From Malania oleifera (Eukaryota > Streptophyta > Magnoliopsida > Santalales > Ximeniaceae): a stretch of DNA of 64,000 nucleotides. Of this stretch, positions 22,131-34,228 are shown in pieces. The notes under the pieces were generated by a model. That model was not told where the DNA came from. It worked only from the letters and a program-made list of their open reading frames with translations, and ran no database searches. Where the stretch lies: contig NC_080419.1 of assembly GCF_029873635.1 (NCBI RefSeq), positions 77,732,931-77,796,930 on the forward strand, in the 5' to 3' direction. Within the stretch, counting starts at the first letter, position 1, and each line of letters starts with the position of its first letter. The position numbers and the translations under genes were made by a program.

Positions 22131-23381
22131 CTTCCGGGCACCACAGAACTCTTAAGGATTGTGTATCATCTGAATTTGGAACCTGCGAAAACTACAACTA
22201 CCTATAATCTCCAAGGTTTATCCACTAGATTCTAAGTCTTTCGGTAAATTTAGAAACAACCCTTCTGGTGTCCTCCTTAAGCGTAATCTTTTCTTTCATT
22301 AGGTCCCGATCCTATACTTCAAGGGAGATGGCTTTTCAGTTTACCAACGTCCATATCCTAAGACAACTACTTAGAGAAGAGCCCCTAAAGCTCCTCTTAG
22401 AACCTTGAGTGACCAAGTATGAGCAGCTGCCTCAGATCCCTGAACCAGTCAGCCTCCATGATCCAATTTATAAAACTATGAAGAATGGGGTTTTAGAGCC
22501 ATGGTAGCTTAAATACTCATTTGATCTCTTCACCCACAAAAGAGGTTATTGTCTTAACCAAGTATGCTCTGTGGTTGCCACATCCCATGTGGATCCTCCA
22601 CATCATAACAGTAATGAACAAAGCCAGATTGAAAGTTTCATTCCAAGCATCCCTTTCTTTTTGAATTCATTAGAGAATAAGACCTAAGGTGCCCTTGACC
22701 CGTTGGAAGGCCATGGAAGGTTGTGTTTTGGTCAAATAGAGTTGGCTTCTTTAGTGATTGATAGGGATTAGGATTACTTTGATTGATTCCGTGTTTTATT
22801 TTATAATGTGGGCAAGAGATCTATTCATTCATAGGTTGTAAGAGGAGGTTTTGAGCGTGTCAATTAAAAAGTCATGTCTTCTAGAGCCATGATCACTCTA
22901 TCCCCATCCTTCGACTCTTCTTCCAAATTTTCATCTGCGTTGGGCCGACTAAACTCGGCTGACTATGATTTTTATCCTGTCTCATGTTTGGATTGCGATA
23001 CCCATTGGATAGGCTTATCGTTCGAAAAACCAAAATACCCTTAAATTTTAGGTAAGGATTCTATTTGTGTCTCTCTCCCACAACAGATGGGAGCTCATTG
23101 GTGTCAAGGTAAAGGAGAAGTTGAATTTGGAAATTTATAGGGTGGTGATGATGTATAGGGTGGTGACATGTGCAGTGCCGGGTGGGAGCAACTACCAGCA
23201 TAGAGGATCAAGAGGTCGGTGGATGGGTTTGCCCTGGTTGGCTTCCCATAAACCAACGTAAGTGGGTGTTGGAGCTGGTGGTGCCTAGGAGGAGGGCAAG
23301 TGTGAAGGTGAAATGGGGTGTTGGAAAGATGGGAAGGCATTAGATTGCATCCAACTCTAGTGTATAGGGGCCAGATTCTTC
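22131..23381. other. Unassigned DNA between the pararetrovirus-like remnant and Gypsy-1
   Basis: Possible upstream continuation of the minus-strand remnant to about 22700, but nothing I can name. A G-rich stretch (23100-23340) gives short open frames on both strands with no recognisable domain. Confidence 0.3.
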
Positions 23382-23386
23382 TTCAT

Positions 23387-24106
23387 TGATGTAGAACCCC
23401 AAGAATGAACGTCCAGAGACCCCAAATTAGATTTATCAAAACCCCAAACCCAAATTAAGATTTGACATGGTAGTGGATCCTTAACCTATTGCTTGACGTG
23501 AAACATAAACCAAGAATATCAAATTAATTGAAGAACGCTACAAAGGTAGCACCTTTGATAAGTTCGGTGAAAGTTCAATGAAGAACTTGAAGAGAAATAA
23601 ACCTCACTTGGAAATGTATTCAGCCAAAAATATTCCTTTTTTAATACAACAGAGACTTGACTACTTATAGAAAATAAAAGAAACCCATGGCATCAGCCCG
23701 ACTAATAAAAATAGGCTATGACATCAATCTGGCCAATAAAATAGCCCTACATAACCTTAAGCATGCCATGTCATTTAATGAAACATGTGCTAGTCACATA
23801 CAATGCTTAATTGACACAATTGGCCCACTATTTAGCCTATACTTAATTTAAAACTATAAAAATTCCCCAAACAGTCCCTATTGGCTTAAGGTTCTAGCTT
23901 CACACATCTTTAGACAATTTGCTATCTTAGGCTCTTCAAGAAAGTCTTTTTCTTTAGTGTCCATGACCCTCATTGACTCTTGCTCAAGCAACTTCTCAAT
24001 TAGTCCTTGCGTAGCTTCCTTGACCTTCTTGGCTCTAGCTCTTGTGATGGGTCTGCTTGGCATGTACAGATCATCCTGTGCAATTGGAGCTTGTTGGTTC
24101 ATATCA
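23387..24106 (-). repeat. Gypsy-1 3' LTR
   Basis: On the plus strand it runs TGATGTAGAACC...GGTTCATATCA. The partner copy is 33504-34223, of identical length. Bases 23878-24102 are open on the minus strand (75 codons including an RPITRARAK motif) and are in frame with the end of pol apart from a TAG at the boundary. Confidence 0.93.
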
Positions 24107-24570
24107 TTCCCCCTCTCCTAAAAAAGATTTGTCCTTGAATCATTGCCTACAGCAAAAGGGGATAAATTAGAAACGTTGAAAGTTACATTGACCTTAAACT
24201 CACCCGGTAGATCCAACTTGTATGCATTGTCGTTGATCTTTTCTAACACTTCAAAAGATCCATCACCCCTCGGGTGTAGCTTTGTTTTCCTTTTAGTAGG
24301 AAACATCTCCTTTCTCATATGCACCTATACCCAATCTCCCGGTTCAAAAGTAATGAACTTGTGCCCCTTATTGGCTTGAGATGAATATTGTCGGTTCTTA
24401 TTTTCGATGTGCTGTCGTGCTTGTTCATGGATCCTCTTCACCAAGTCAGCCTTGTGTCGTCTGTCTAAGCTAGCTATCTCATTCACAGGTAACGACATCG
24501 AATCCAATGGAATCAAAGGATTAAAATCATAAATAATTTCAAATGGAGAAAAATTAGTAGAAGCATGCAC
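23878..24570 (-). pseudogene. Gypsy-1 integrase C-terminal region, running into the LTR
   Basis: Blocks at 24325-24570 (NFSPFEIIYDFNPLIPLD..., QARQHIENKN) and 24118-24324 (GDGSFEVLEKINDNAYKLDL, FNVSNLSPF) match the C-terminal part of Ty3/gypsy integrases. After a TAG at about 24120 the same frame continues ERGND into the 3' LTR and on to about 23878 with RPITRARAK. No canonical chromodomain is seen. Confidence 0.75.
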
Positions 24571-24599
24571 AGTTCTATTATAAGCAAACTCAACAAGTG

Positions 24600-25172
24600 G
24601 TATGCCTTCTTCTCATGATTTTAAATTTCCTTTGAATGACCACACGCAATAAGGTAGCTAAAGTCCGATTAACTACTTCATGTAGTAGAAAACAATAGCT
24701 TAATTCCTAACTTTCCCCACAAAACCTTCCAAAAGTAGCTAAGGAATTTAAGATCTCTATCACTAACAATTGTCCTAGGAATGCCATGCAATCGCACAAT
24801 GTTCCTAAAGAATAAATTGGCTATATTTGTGGCATCATCAGTTTTATGGCAAGGAATAAAATGTGCCATTTTAGAAAATCTATCAACCACCACAAATATA
24901 GAGTCCATACCTCCCTTTGGACCTAGGCAAACCTAATATGAAATCCATTAAAATGTCTACCCAAGGTTCACTAGGTATAGGCAAAGGAGCATAAAGGCCA
25001 TGAGGTAAGACCTTAGACTTAACTTGTTTACATGAAATGCATTTAGAACACACTCTCTACATCTCTATGATATGTGGCCAAAAGAAGTGTTCATGCAGAA
25101 TATCTAAAGTCTTTTGTACCCCAAAATGTCCCATCAAACCCCCGCTATGTGACTCTCGCACAAGCAATTTTC
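24600..25172 (-). pseudogene. Gypsy-1 integrase core, damaged
   Basis: A zinc-binding region is decayed at about 24960-25150. The catalytic core reads [20 protein letters not shown] (about 24850-24908) and [14 protein letters not shown], giving the second Asp. Just after FSTT the segment that normally precedes the catalytic Glu is missing, and the frame is lost at about 24678-24690. The enzyme is dead. Confidence 0.78.
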
Positions 25173-26550
25173 TTAAGGAGCAATTAGGCACACAAAGTCT
25201 ATTCTCCCTAAACAAATATCCATCATGCAGAATTTATGAAACGCAACTTTATCACATGCCTTGTGCACATTAGCAAAATCAGAATCTTTAGCATATAAAT
25301 CCTTTATGTACTCAAATCCCAATAGCTTAGTGCTAAGTGTAGTAATTAAGGCATACTTGCTAAAAAGCGCATCAACCATGACATTCTCTTTCCCCTTCTT
25401 GTACTGAATGACATATGGGAAGGTTTTGATGAACTCTACCCATTTGGCGTGGCGATGATTTAGCTTACCTTGCCCCTTCAAATGCTTTAATGATTCACGA
25501 TCAGAGTGAATCACAAATTCTTTAGGCCACAAGTAGTGTTGTCACGTCTCCAATGCCCTCACCAAAGCACCAAGGCATACAATTTTTATCATACGGGGAG
25601 TAGTTCAATGCTACCCCATTGTGCTTTTCTCTAAAATATGCAATGGGACGCTTATCTTGCATCAAAACAGCTCCAATACCAATCCCGGAGGCATCGCATT
25701 CAATTTTGAAAGTTTTAGTGAAATTAGGTAAAAGCAACAATGGAGCAGAACATAAACTATCTTTAAACATTTTAAAGGCATGTTCATGTGCATTACCCCA
25801 TTTAAACCCCACATTCGTTTTTATCACTTCAGTTAAAGGTGCAGCAATGGTGCTAAAATCTCTTACAAACCACCTATAAAAACTAGCCAACCCATGAAAA
25901 CTACGTACATCAGCTACAGATTTAGGTGTTGGCCAATCTTTTATTGCTTTCACATTTTCCTCATCCATTTGTATGCCCTTAGCACTCACCATATAACCCA
26001 ATAAAATAACCTTTTCCATGCAATAATTACATTTCTTTAGGTTAGCAAACAATTTTTCTTTTCTAAGAACATCTAGTACATTTTTCAAATGATCCATGTG
26101 ATCATCAAGATGCTTGCTGTGCACTAGGATGTCGTCAAAGTAGACAACAACAAATCTACCTATAAATGCACGCAACACATGATTCATCAAGCGCATGAAA
26201 GTACTAGGTGCACTGGTGAGATCAAATGGCATAACCATCCATTCATACAGACTGTACTTTGTCTTAAATGCAGTTTTCCATTCATCACCCAGTTTCATTT
26301 TCATTTGATGGAAGCCACTTTTTAAATCAATTTTAGAAAAGATGCAAGAGTCATGCAGTTAATCTAACATGTCATCTAGTCTAGGGATATGATGGCGATA
26401 CCTTACAGTGATTTTATTGATGGCTCTACAGTCCATACACATCCTCTATGATCCATCTTTCTTTAGTACCAATAGCATGGGCACTGCACACGGACTCATG
26501 CCCTCCCTCGCATGCCCCTTGACTAGTAGCTCCTCAACTTGTCTTTGAAA
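25173..26550 (-). pseudogene. Gypsy-1 reverse transcriptase and RNase H
   Basis: The longest open block is 25522-26304 (260 codons): [20 protein letters not shown], the catalytic YFDDILVHS (about 26135), [20 protein letters not shown] in the connection, and [16 protein letters not shown] of RNase H. Upstream, 26305-26550 has [10 protein letters not shown] and IPRLDD with stops between. RNase H continues in another frame at 25173-25532 (FVIHSDRESLKHLKGQGKLN, then a degraded SKYALI). A frameshift near 25525-25560 separates the two. Confidence 0.88.
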
Positions 26551-26986
26551 TTACTTAGACTTTTCGGGGTTGCTCCTATAGGCCGGACGGTTGGGAATCG
26601 TATCCACGGGAATGAAGTCAATCTAATGCTCAATTCCTCTAATCGGTGGCAAACCATTGGGAACGTCTACAGGAAAGACATTCTCATTCTCCTGCAGCAA
26701 AGAAACAACAACACTAGGCAAGGAAGAGGTGAGTTCGTTAGTGCTCAATTATGCCTCCTTGTACATGAGTACAACTAGAGGTCTTTGTGCATAAAAAACT
26801 TTCTTACACTCTTTTTCTTTTGCATACAAATTCATTTTTTCCTCTTTCGCTGTTTTTCCCTCATTTTTACCACTCTTTTTTTTTTTTTTCCTAATTTCAG
26901 TTCCTCTCTTGCCCCATTTTCTCTCCTCTGTTTTTTTTCAATGCTCTCTGCCTCCTCTTTTGTTTTATTCTTATTTTCAATCTCAC

Positions 26987-27420
26987 TTAATCTTCATACG
27001 CTTGCTTAGGAGTCAATGGTACAAGGGTCACACTCCTCCCATCTTTTATAAAGGAATACCTATTCTTGAACCCATCATGCGTGACACGTTGATCATATTG
27101 CCACGGCCTGCCCAATAAGATGTGACTAACATGCATAGGGACCACATCACATTGAATCTCATCAGAATATTTTCCAATTGAAAATACAATCAGCACTTGC
27201 TTATTCACCCTAACCTTCCCACACTCATTCAACCATTGAAGTTTGTAAGGCTTAGGATGTTTTATGTATTGCAACCCCAACTTCTCTACTAATATGGTAC
27301 TAGCTACATTATCGCAGCTCCCTCAATCGATGATCATGCTATTCACCTTATCGTGGATGTAACATCGAGTATGAAATATATTCTCACGCTACTCTTCATT
27401 TTCATTTTTTACCACATGCA
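26987..27420 (-). pseudogene. Gypsy-1 protease region
   Basis: The C-terminal half is open (26987-27280: LNECGKVRVNKQVLIVFSIG, HILLGRPWQYD). The active-site triplet lies at about 27320-27345, where the usual Asp-Gly-Gly-Ser reads Asp-stop-Gly-Ser. Downstream (26560-26980) is T-rich linker with no clear domain. Confidence 0.75.
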
Positions 27421-28907
27421 TGTTTAAAGCTCTCATAGTTACTAATGCCTCCCCATGGACAGCATACTCAACATCACTAGACTTTTCTAGTAAAGGCATG
27501 GACTATGATCACTCTCTTCATCATCGGTCTCAATAGTGCTATCATCTCTCATAATCATTGTTCTTTTATTTGGGCATTGTGATGCAATATGGCTAGTCCC
27601 CAAACACCTAAAACACTTGATATTTCTGTACCTATTAGGTTGAGAATTGTACCTTTTTCATGACTGTCCATTTGTCTTTGCCTTTCTCCTTCTCTTCCTT
27701 GGATTTAGAAACAACCCTTTCTTCTTTTGATTTCCCCCAATTCGGTTTCCATGTGGAATGGGAAGCTGAAGTTGTTGTAGCATGCTTGTTTCCACCCTTG
27801 TGTTTGAGTTGCCTCTCCACTTTCATTGCCATATGTACCATGTCCTCTAACTTTACATAGTGCTGTAGCTCCACTATGTTAGCAATTTCCCGGTTCAACC
27901 CACATAAGAATCGTGCCATTGTAGCTTCTCTATCTTCCTCAATATTTGCCCGAATCATAGCTATCTCCATCTGCTTGTGGTAGTCCTCCACATTTTTGGT
28001 ACCTTGGGTAAGGCTTTGAAGACGTTGGTGTAAGTCTCGGTAGTAGTGGTTTGGTACAAATCGCTTCCTCATCACCGCTTTCATTTCTGCCCACGTCTTA
28101 ATAGGTCTTTCCATGTTTCATAGTCAATGAACTCCACAGTTGCCAATTTCACCTTCTTTTTTTTTGTAGTTATGACACTCAAAAATGAGCTCAACCTTCC
28201 TCTCCCATTCAAGGTATACATTTGGGTTATTTTTCCCTTGAAAATGAGGGATCTTCATTTTGATGCTTCTGATATTTCTATCGATGTTATCTTGACCCCT
28301 TGGCTCCTATTGAGGTAGCCGCTCTTGCCTAGCACCTCGATAAGCAAATCTGCCCATACCATCATGTTCATCATCACTTGCATCCATGGTAGCTAAAAGC
28401 ACGCTTGAGGCGCGCCTAGGCGCAAAGCGCAGTGCCGATGAGTCTGCCGCCTCATACGAGGTGGGGCGAGGCGACCTACAAGAGGCAACCCCAGGCAAGA
28501 CGAGGTGTAGTGAGGCGCGCCTTGTGTATTTTTAAGCCATTTAAAGGAGATAAGTGGCCCAAGCCAGACTCGCATCCCTCATTCGACTCAAACGAACAGA
28601 GCCCTAGCCCCTTTCGACCCTTCGAAGCCCTTCGTGAGTTCGTTTGCAAACCTTTGAATTAGCCGGAAGCCTTCGCGACTTCGTCTTTGAGCTTCGACCA
28701 GGATTGTGAGTTCATCTTCGACATTTTGAAGAAGCACGACCTGCACGACTTTGTTTCGAACCAGCTGGAGCCCTCGCGAGTTCGTCTGCCTGCCTTCGAA
28801 GCAGTTGTGAGTTTGTCTGACTGCCTTTGAGCACAACGTGAGTTCGTCACGTCGCCTTCAACATTTCGAACCAGCTGGAGATCGTTTTTAAGCCTTCGAA
28901 CCTTTGT

Positions 28908-29115
28908 AAGTCTTCTTCTTCTTCTTCTTCTTCTTCTGCTTGCATCCTGTTGCCTGCTGCTTCTCTTCTTCTTCTTCTTCTTCTTCTTCTGCTATTGCTT
29001 CTGCTTGCGTCCTGCTGCCTGCTGCTTCTCTTCTCTTCTTCTTCTTCTTCTTCTACTGTTGCTGCTGCTGATGCTTGCATCTTGCTGCTTCTCTTCTTCT
29101 TCTTCTTCTTGCTGC
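28908..29115. repeat. (TTC)n/(CTT)n microsatellites in the hAT-2 leader
   Basis: Three runs of CTT/TTC repeats are separated by GCTTGC(G/A)TCCTG(T/C)TGCCTGCTGCTTCTC units, so the whole block is also a degenerate tandem duplication. It produces Leu-rich or Glu/Arg-rich open frames that are not genes. Confidence 0.85.
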
Positions 29116-29488
29116 ATGCTTGCTGCGTGCTACTAACTGTTGACTGGTGCCTGCTCTTTATCTTCTTCGTCTTCTTCTTTATATGTAAGCTTACTGTTTT
29201 TTAATTTATAATATTTAGTTTAATTAATGTAAGCTTATAAATTATAACTAATAACATAATAATTATTTTTTTTACAGAAATTTAGCTACTGTTTTTTAAT
29301 TTATAATATTAAGTTTAATTAATGTAAGTTTATAAATTATAACTAATATATAATATTTATTCTTTTTATTGAAATTTAGCTATTGGTTTTTAATTTGTTT
29401 GGAAATGCATTATGTAAGTCTTAAATTTTAAATATATGATGTATTGTTTTTTCAGTTAGGATACGAGATACCAAGTTTAAAATCTTAA

Positions 29489-32012
29489 ATGGATTCTAGT
29501 TCTGGATGTGAGGCCTCGGCAAAGAAAGATCCCGCATGGAAGTATGCACATTTGGAGGATAAAAAAAATAGAAATAATTTGACTTGCAATTTTTGTGCTA
29601 AAGTCACAAGGGGAGGAATATTTCGGGCAAAACAACACATTGTCGGAGGATTTTGAAATGTGAAAGAATGCTCTAAGTGCCCTGCTCATGTACGTGAGGA
29701 GATTAAAGAGTATATGTTGAAGAAATATATGGAAAAGGAGGAAAATGAGTTATTGCTTGAATTTGATGATATAGATTATTACGGTGAAGATGAAGAAGAT
29801 GAAGTTCAAGAAATTGACATTCGTGGCAAGAGAGAACTAAGAAAAAAGGTAATGGGAGATTTTGCTAGGTGGATATATGATGCTGGGATACCATTTAATG
29901 CTGTATGTTTGAGTAGCTTTGCAGTGGCACTTGAATCGATTGGACAATATGGTCCTGGAATAAAGCCACTTAGCTATCATGAAGTGAGAGTTCCTTACCT
30001 AAAGGAGGAAGTTAGTCGAATGAAAGAGTTGTTGAAGGTCCATAAGGAGGAATGGACAAAATATGGCTGCTCAATTATGTCTAATGGTTGGAGAGATTGG
30101 GTTGCTAATAAGGACATAATCAACTTTTTAGTGAACTCTCCAAGGGGATCAGTATTCATCAAGTCTATTGATGCTTCTAATATTGTCAAGAATGCAGATA
30201 GAATGTATAAATTAGTTGATGAGATGGTAGAGAAAATTGGAGAATCAAATATGATTCAAGTCGTAACTGACAATGCGTCAAACTATGTTGTAGCAGGTAA
30301 GAACTTATTTTTAGAACTACTTTCTATAGTGTATATATTGTTTATTTTAATATTTTAATGGCTTCATTCATTGATTTTTGAACAGGGAGATTTTTGGAAG
30401 CAAAGAGGCCACATTTATATTGGACACCGTGTGCTGCTCATTGCATTGATTTAATTTTGGAGGATATTGGGAAGATGCCTTTAATTCATGCAACTTTGAA
30501 AAGGGCAATTTTTTTGAATGGCTATATCTATAATCGTGTTGGCGTTGTCAACTTGATGAGACAGTTCACTAGAGGAAACGAGTTACTAAGACCTGCAGTT
30601 ACAAGATTTGCAATTGCCTTCATCACCCTTCGTTCAATCCATCTTCAAAAGAACAACTTGAGGAAGATGTTTACTTTTGAAGATTGGAATACTACTAAAT
30701 AGGCAAAGGAGGCGGCTGGCAAAAGAGCAGTTACTATTGTTTTGATGCCTACTTTTTGGAGTACCATCGTCTATGCTCTTAAGTTAACAAGTCCACTTGT
30801 TCGTGTACTCCGTTTGGTTGATGGGGAAAAGAAGCCTGCAATGAGATACATTTATGAAGCAATGGATAGGACTAAGGAAGCCATAGTTAAGACTTTTGGT
30901 GAGAGAGAGGATAAATTCAAGGAGGCATTTGAAATTATTGATACGAGGTGGGGATGCCAACTCCATCAACCGTTGCATGTAGCTGCACACTACTTGAATC
31001 CAGAATTTTTCTATTCAAACCCCAACATTTTGCAAGATGAAGAAATTATGACGGGTTTGTACAAATGTATTGCAAGGTTACTGCCAACTATTGAAATGCA
31101 AGATAAAGTTTCAAATGAGTTGGAAAAATACAATGCCGCTAGTGGCGTCTTTGGAATTAGTTTGGCAGTGAGACAAAGGAAGACAAAAGCACCAGGTAAA
31201 GTGGCATTTGTACTACCTCTTTATTTTTGAAAATTATTTTTGCTATTTACCTAGTAGGTATTCATTTAAAATTTATTTTATAACAGCGCAATGGTGGATG
31301 GCATATGGATCAACAACTCCAAACTTGCAAAAGTTTGCTGTGAAAATTCTTAGCCTCACGTGTAATGCTACCGGCTGCGAAAGAAATTGGAGCATATTCC
31401 AACATGTAAGTCATTAGTATATTATGGATTAATTATTAAAGAACAAGAACTACCAATCTACTACTTTTTAGAATCATTATTAACCATATTACTTTAAACT
31501 TTTTGCAGCTTCATAGCAAAAGGAGAAATAGGCTATCCCAGCAACACTTGAATGATTTGGTATTTGTGAAATATAATCGAACTCTGAGGCGTTGATACGA
31601 CAAACGTGACACCATTGATCCCATCCTCCTAAAGGACATTGATGATAGTAATGAGTGGTTGATTGGTAGGATGGATGGTGATTCTGATGAGGATGGTGAA
31701 CTTGTGTTTGAAGATGATAATTTGACTTGGGATTCTATTGCTATAGCTACTGGACTAAATAAACCCCCGCGTCACACTAGATCAAGAATAAGTACAAATA
31801 TGCCATCATCGTCTAGAGGAATAGGAAGGGCTTCATCTAGTAGTGCAACCAGTGCTAGGGGTCGAACCACAATGTTGGAACTTGTAGATGAGGATGAAAT
31901 CCAAGTGGATAGTGCAGAGGAGACGGAAGAGAAAAAAGATGTTGGAGAAAACAGTTCTGATGATGAGGAGGAAGATGATGATATCTTCGCCGACTTAGTT
32001 GATGATGAGTGA
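29489..32012 (+). pseudogene. hAT-2 transposase gene, three nonsense codons
   Basis: ATG 29489 (MDSSSGCEAS). Exons inferred: 29489-30296, 30386-31195, 31287-31406, 31509-32012. A BED-type finger CNFCAKVTRGGIFRAKQH is followed at once by TGA at 29654. Then come an acidic linker, VVTDNASNY in the core, WTPCAAHCIDLILEDIGK, LLRPAVTRFAIAFITLRSI, TAG at 30700, and the dimerisation block CNATGCERNWSIFQH...LHSKRRNRL. TGA at 31593 falls in the Arg-rich segment after it. The tail is acidic and ends DDE. No frameshift is needed, only the three stops, each one substitution from a sense codon, so decay is mild. Related to but distinct from the hAT-1 transposase. Confidence 0.88.
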
Positions 32013-32599
32013 TGAGTGATGATTGAGGAGGATTTTTAGATTTTATATTTTGAAATCTTTTATTGTACTCTTTTCTTTTGATGTTGAACTATGTTGAATT
32101 GTTGATGCTTTTGGGCTTCGTCTTGGCAATTTTATTAAATTTCCAATTTTGTTATTGAATGTTTTGGCATTTTAAATTCTAATATCACTAGATATTCATA
32201 TGTTCATATATAAATTACCCCAAATAGATATTTTACACCATTTTAATAATTGTGCGCCTTTGCCTCGCGCCTCACACCTTGGCTTTAAAGACCCTTTGCG
32301 CCTCGGCTCGCCTCGCGCCTCTGACTACTATGCTTGCATCATTGCTACCTATATCATGTTCAAATTCAGCAATCGGAGGAGTATGTGGTCTTCGCCGCCT
32401 TTTCATTAGATTGCCCTCTTCTCAGTCCATTAATTGCAGCGTCTTATCTATTCAATCTATCTCTGAACTCCCACAAAACCATATTGAGTCTTTCAAACTG
32501 TTGTTAAATGGCTTGCAAGGTGAAAAATGAATCTTGTGGAGGGTTTTCATTCTCGCTACCCTTACTGGAAGTTTTAGCGCCAATCGCCTTTCTACTCAT

Positions 32600-33490
32600 G
32601 ATTTCAAACCTGCAAAAAGGATATTAGAGAGAAAAAAATTCCTCACTCATTCTTTTACGTGTTTACCCTCAAACAATGACACTCAACGCTCGTGTTTTGA
32701 CATAAATTTTTTTTTTTTCCGGCTTTTTCCCTTTGATACACTTACACACTCGTGCCTCTTACCATTCAAGATTTCTCTTTTAATTCTTAAGTGAACTAAT
32801 CCCAAACAAGCCAATAGTTCAACCAAACACAGCAATTGAATCAAAGAATTAGAAACGAGATATCAATGAAAATAACAATAGAACAACTAAATCAGGACAC
32901 AAAATAATGAAGAAAAGACAAAAAGAAGTCAAGAACATAATAATGACGCAAACGAAATAAGAAGAAATTCAATAGAACAAAATAACCAACTCGACCAAGG
33001 ATATATTCAAGCATAAATCAGAATAATAAATCGAATAGATTTTAGAATGGACTAAGATAAAGTCAAAGAAGAATCCAAGTTAAGTGCAGCCACAAATTGC
33101 ACAAACCTTCAAGCTGCTGCCTCTCTTTTTCTTTTTTTTTTTTTGAATGCAAAATACTTCCTTTTCTCTTTTTCTTTTTTTTTTTTGAATCCACAAAATG
33201 GATTTTTTTGTTGTTGTGAGTGCACGAATTGGCACCCCCACCCCCCTTTTGTGTGTGTGTGTGTGCTCTAATTGGCCTTGCTGTGTTTCTTGCAATTTTT
33301 AGCCACAAAAGATTCAATCTTGATAATGGATGATATTAAAGAAGAGATGAAAATTTTCAAAAACAAGAAAACAAGATAGGTAGATCGGATGATAGAAGAA
33401 TATGAAATAAGGATAAATGATTATAAGATAAAAGAATTTTTGAAAGAAAACAAGAAAAATAAGATAGATAGAACCTGATTTGAACCAAAG
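32600..33490 (-). other. Gypsy-1 5' leader between primer-binding site and gag
   Basis: Low-complexity sequence with poly-T runs and a (GT)n tract at about 33246-33265. No coding potential is seen on either strand beyond simple-sequence frames. Confidence 0.55.
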
Positions 33491-33503
33491 CTCTGATACC
33501 AAA

Positions 33504-34223
33504 TGACGCGGAACCTCAAGAATGAACGTCCGGAGACCTCAAATCAGATTTATCAAAACCCCAAACCCAAAATTATAATCGACATGGTAGTGGATCCTTG
33601 ACCTATTGTTTGATGTGAAACATAAACCAAGAATATCAAATTAATGGATGAATGCCACAAAGGTAGCACATTTGATAAGTTCGGTGAAAGTTCAATGAAG
33701 AACTTGAAGAGAAATAAACCTCACTTGGAATTGTATTCAGCCAAAAATATTCATTTTTCAATACAACAGAGAGTTGACTACTTATAGAAAATAGAAGAAA
33801 CTCATGACATCAGTCCGGCCAATAAAAATATGCTATGACATCAATCTAGCCAATAAAATAGTCTCACTTAACCTTAAGCATGCCATGTCATTTAATGAAA
33901 CATGTGTAAGTCATATGTCATGTTTAATTGACATAATTGACCCACTATTTAGCCCATACTTTAATTAAAACAGTAAAAAATCCCCAAACAGCCCATATTG
34001 GCTTAAAGTTCTAGTTTCACATGTTTTTAGACAATTTACCATCTTAGGCTCTTCAAGAAAATCTTTTTCTTTAGTGTCCATGATCCTCATTGACTCTTGC
34101 TCAAGCAGCTTCTCAATTAGTCCTTACATAGCCTCCTTGACCATCTTGGCTTTAGCTCCTGTGATGGGCCCGCTTGGCATGTGCAGATCATCTTATGCAA
34201 TCGAAGCTTGTTGGTTCATATCA
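33504..34223 (-). repeat. Gypsy-1 5' LTR
   Basis: Plus-strand ends are TGACGCGGAACC and GGTTCATATCA. A primer-binding site for the initiator tRNA-Met (read on the minus strand as TTTGGTATCAGAGC) adjoins it at about 33489-33503. The target duplication TTCAT follows at 34224. Confidence 0.93.
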
Positions 34224-34228
34224 TTCAT

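Larger units (their letters stand above)
28385..32332 (+). mobile_element. hAT-2: 3.95-kb hAT transposon inside Gypsy-1 gag
   Basis: A perfect 8-bp duplication CTTGCATC (28377-28384, 32333-32340) flanks imperfect inverted ends CATGGTAGCTAAAAGC.../...GACTACTATG. Both subterminal regions are rich in GAGGCGCG/CGCGCCTC boxes (28408-28520 and 32253-32322). The left leader (28600-29160) has repeated TTCGA motifs and long (TTC)n tracts. The target was gag coding sequence, so hAT-2 is younger than Gypsy-1. Confidence 0.94.
27530..32599 (-). pseudogene. Gypsy-1 gag, interrupted by hAT-2
   Basis: The start is ATG at 32599-32597 (MSRKAIGAK). The first segment reaches the hAT-2 duplication at 32333-32340. 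It resumes at 28384 with DDEHDGMGRFAYRGARQE. The Retrotrans_gag core is 27635-28114 (TWAEMKAVMRKRFVPNHYYR, MARFLCGLNREIANIVELQ), followed by a Lys-rich stretch and one CCHC knuckle, CFRCLGTSHIASQC, at about 27575-27615. Stops occur at several points, including one after QFST near 27635. Confidence 0.85.
23387..34223 (-). mobile_element. Gypsy-1: complete but inactive Ty3/gypsy LTR retrotransposon (10.8 kb including nested hAT-2)
   Basis: Two 720-bp LTRs (23387-24106 and 33504-34223) are flanked by the duplication TTCAT (23382-23386, 34224-34228). Reading the minus strand: 5' LTR, primer-binding site TGGTATCAGAGC (initiator tRNA-Met type, about 33491-33502), gag, protease, RT, RNase H, integrase, polypurine tract (24107-24117), 3' LTR. 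Without hAT-2 the element is about 6.9 kb. The LTRs differ at roughly one base in ten over the first 80 bases by eye, so the insertion is old. The pol frame runs through the polypurine tract into the 3' LTR, a layout known from CRM-type chromoviruses; the clade is otherwise unproven. Confidence 0.93.

Noticed and set aside
28847-29204. Glu/Arg-rich (minus) and Leu-rich (plus) open frames
   Set aside because: They are translations of (TTC)n microsatellites in the hAT-2 leader.
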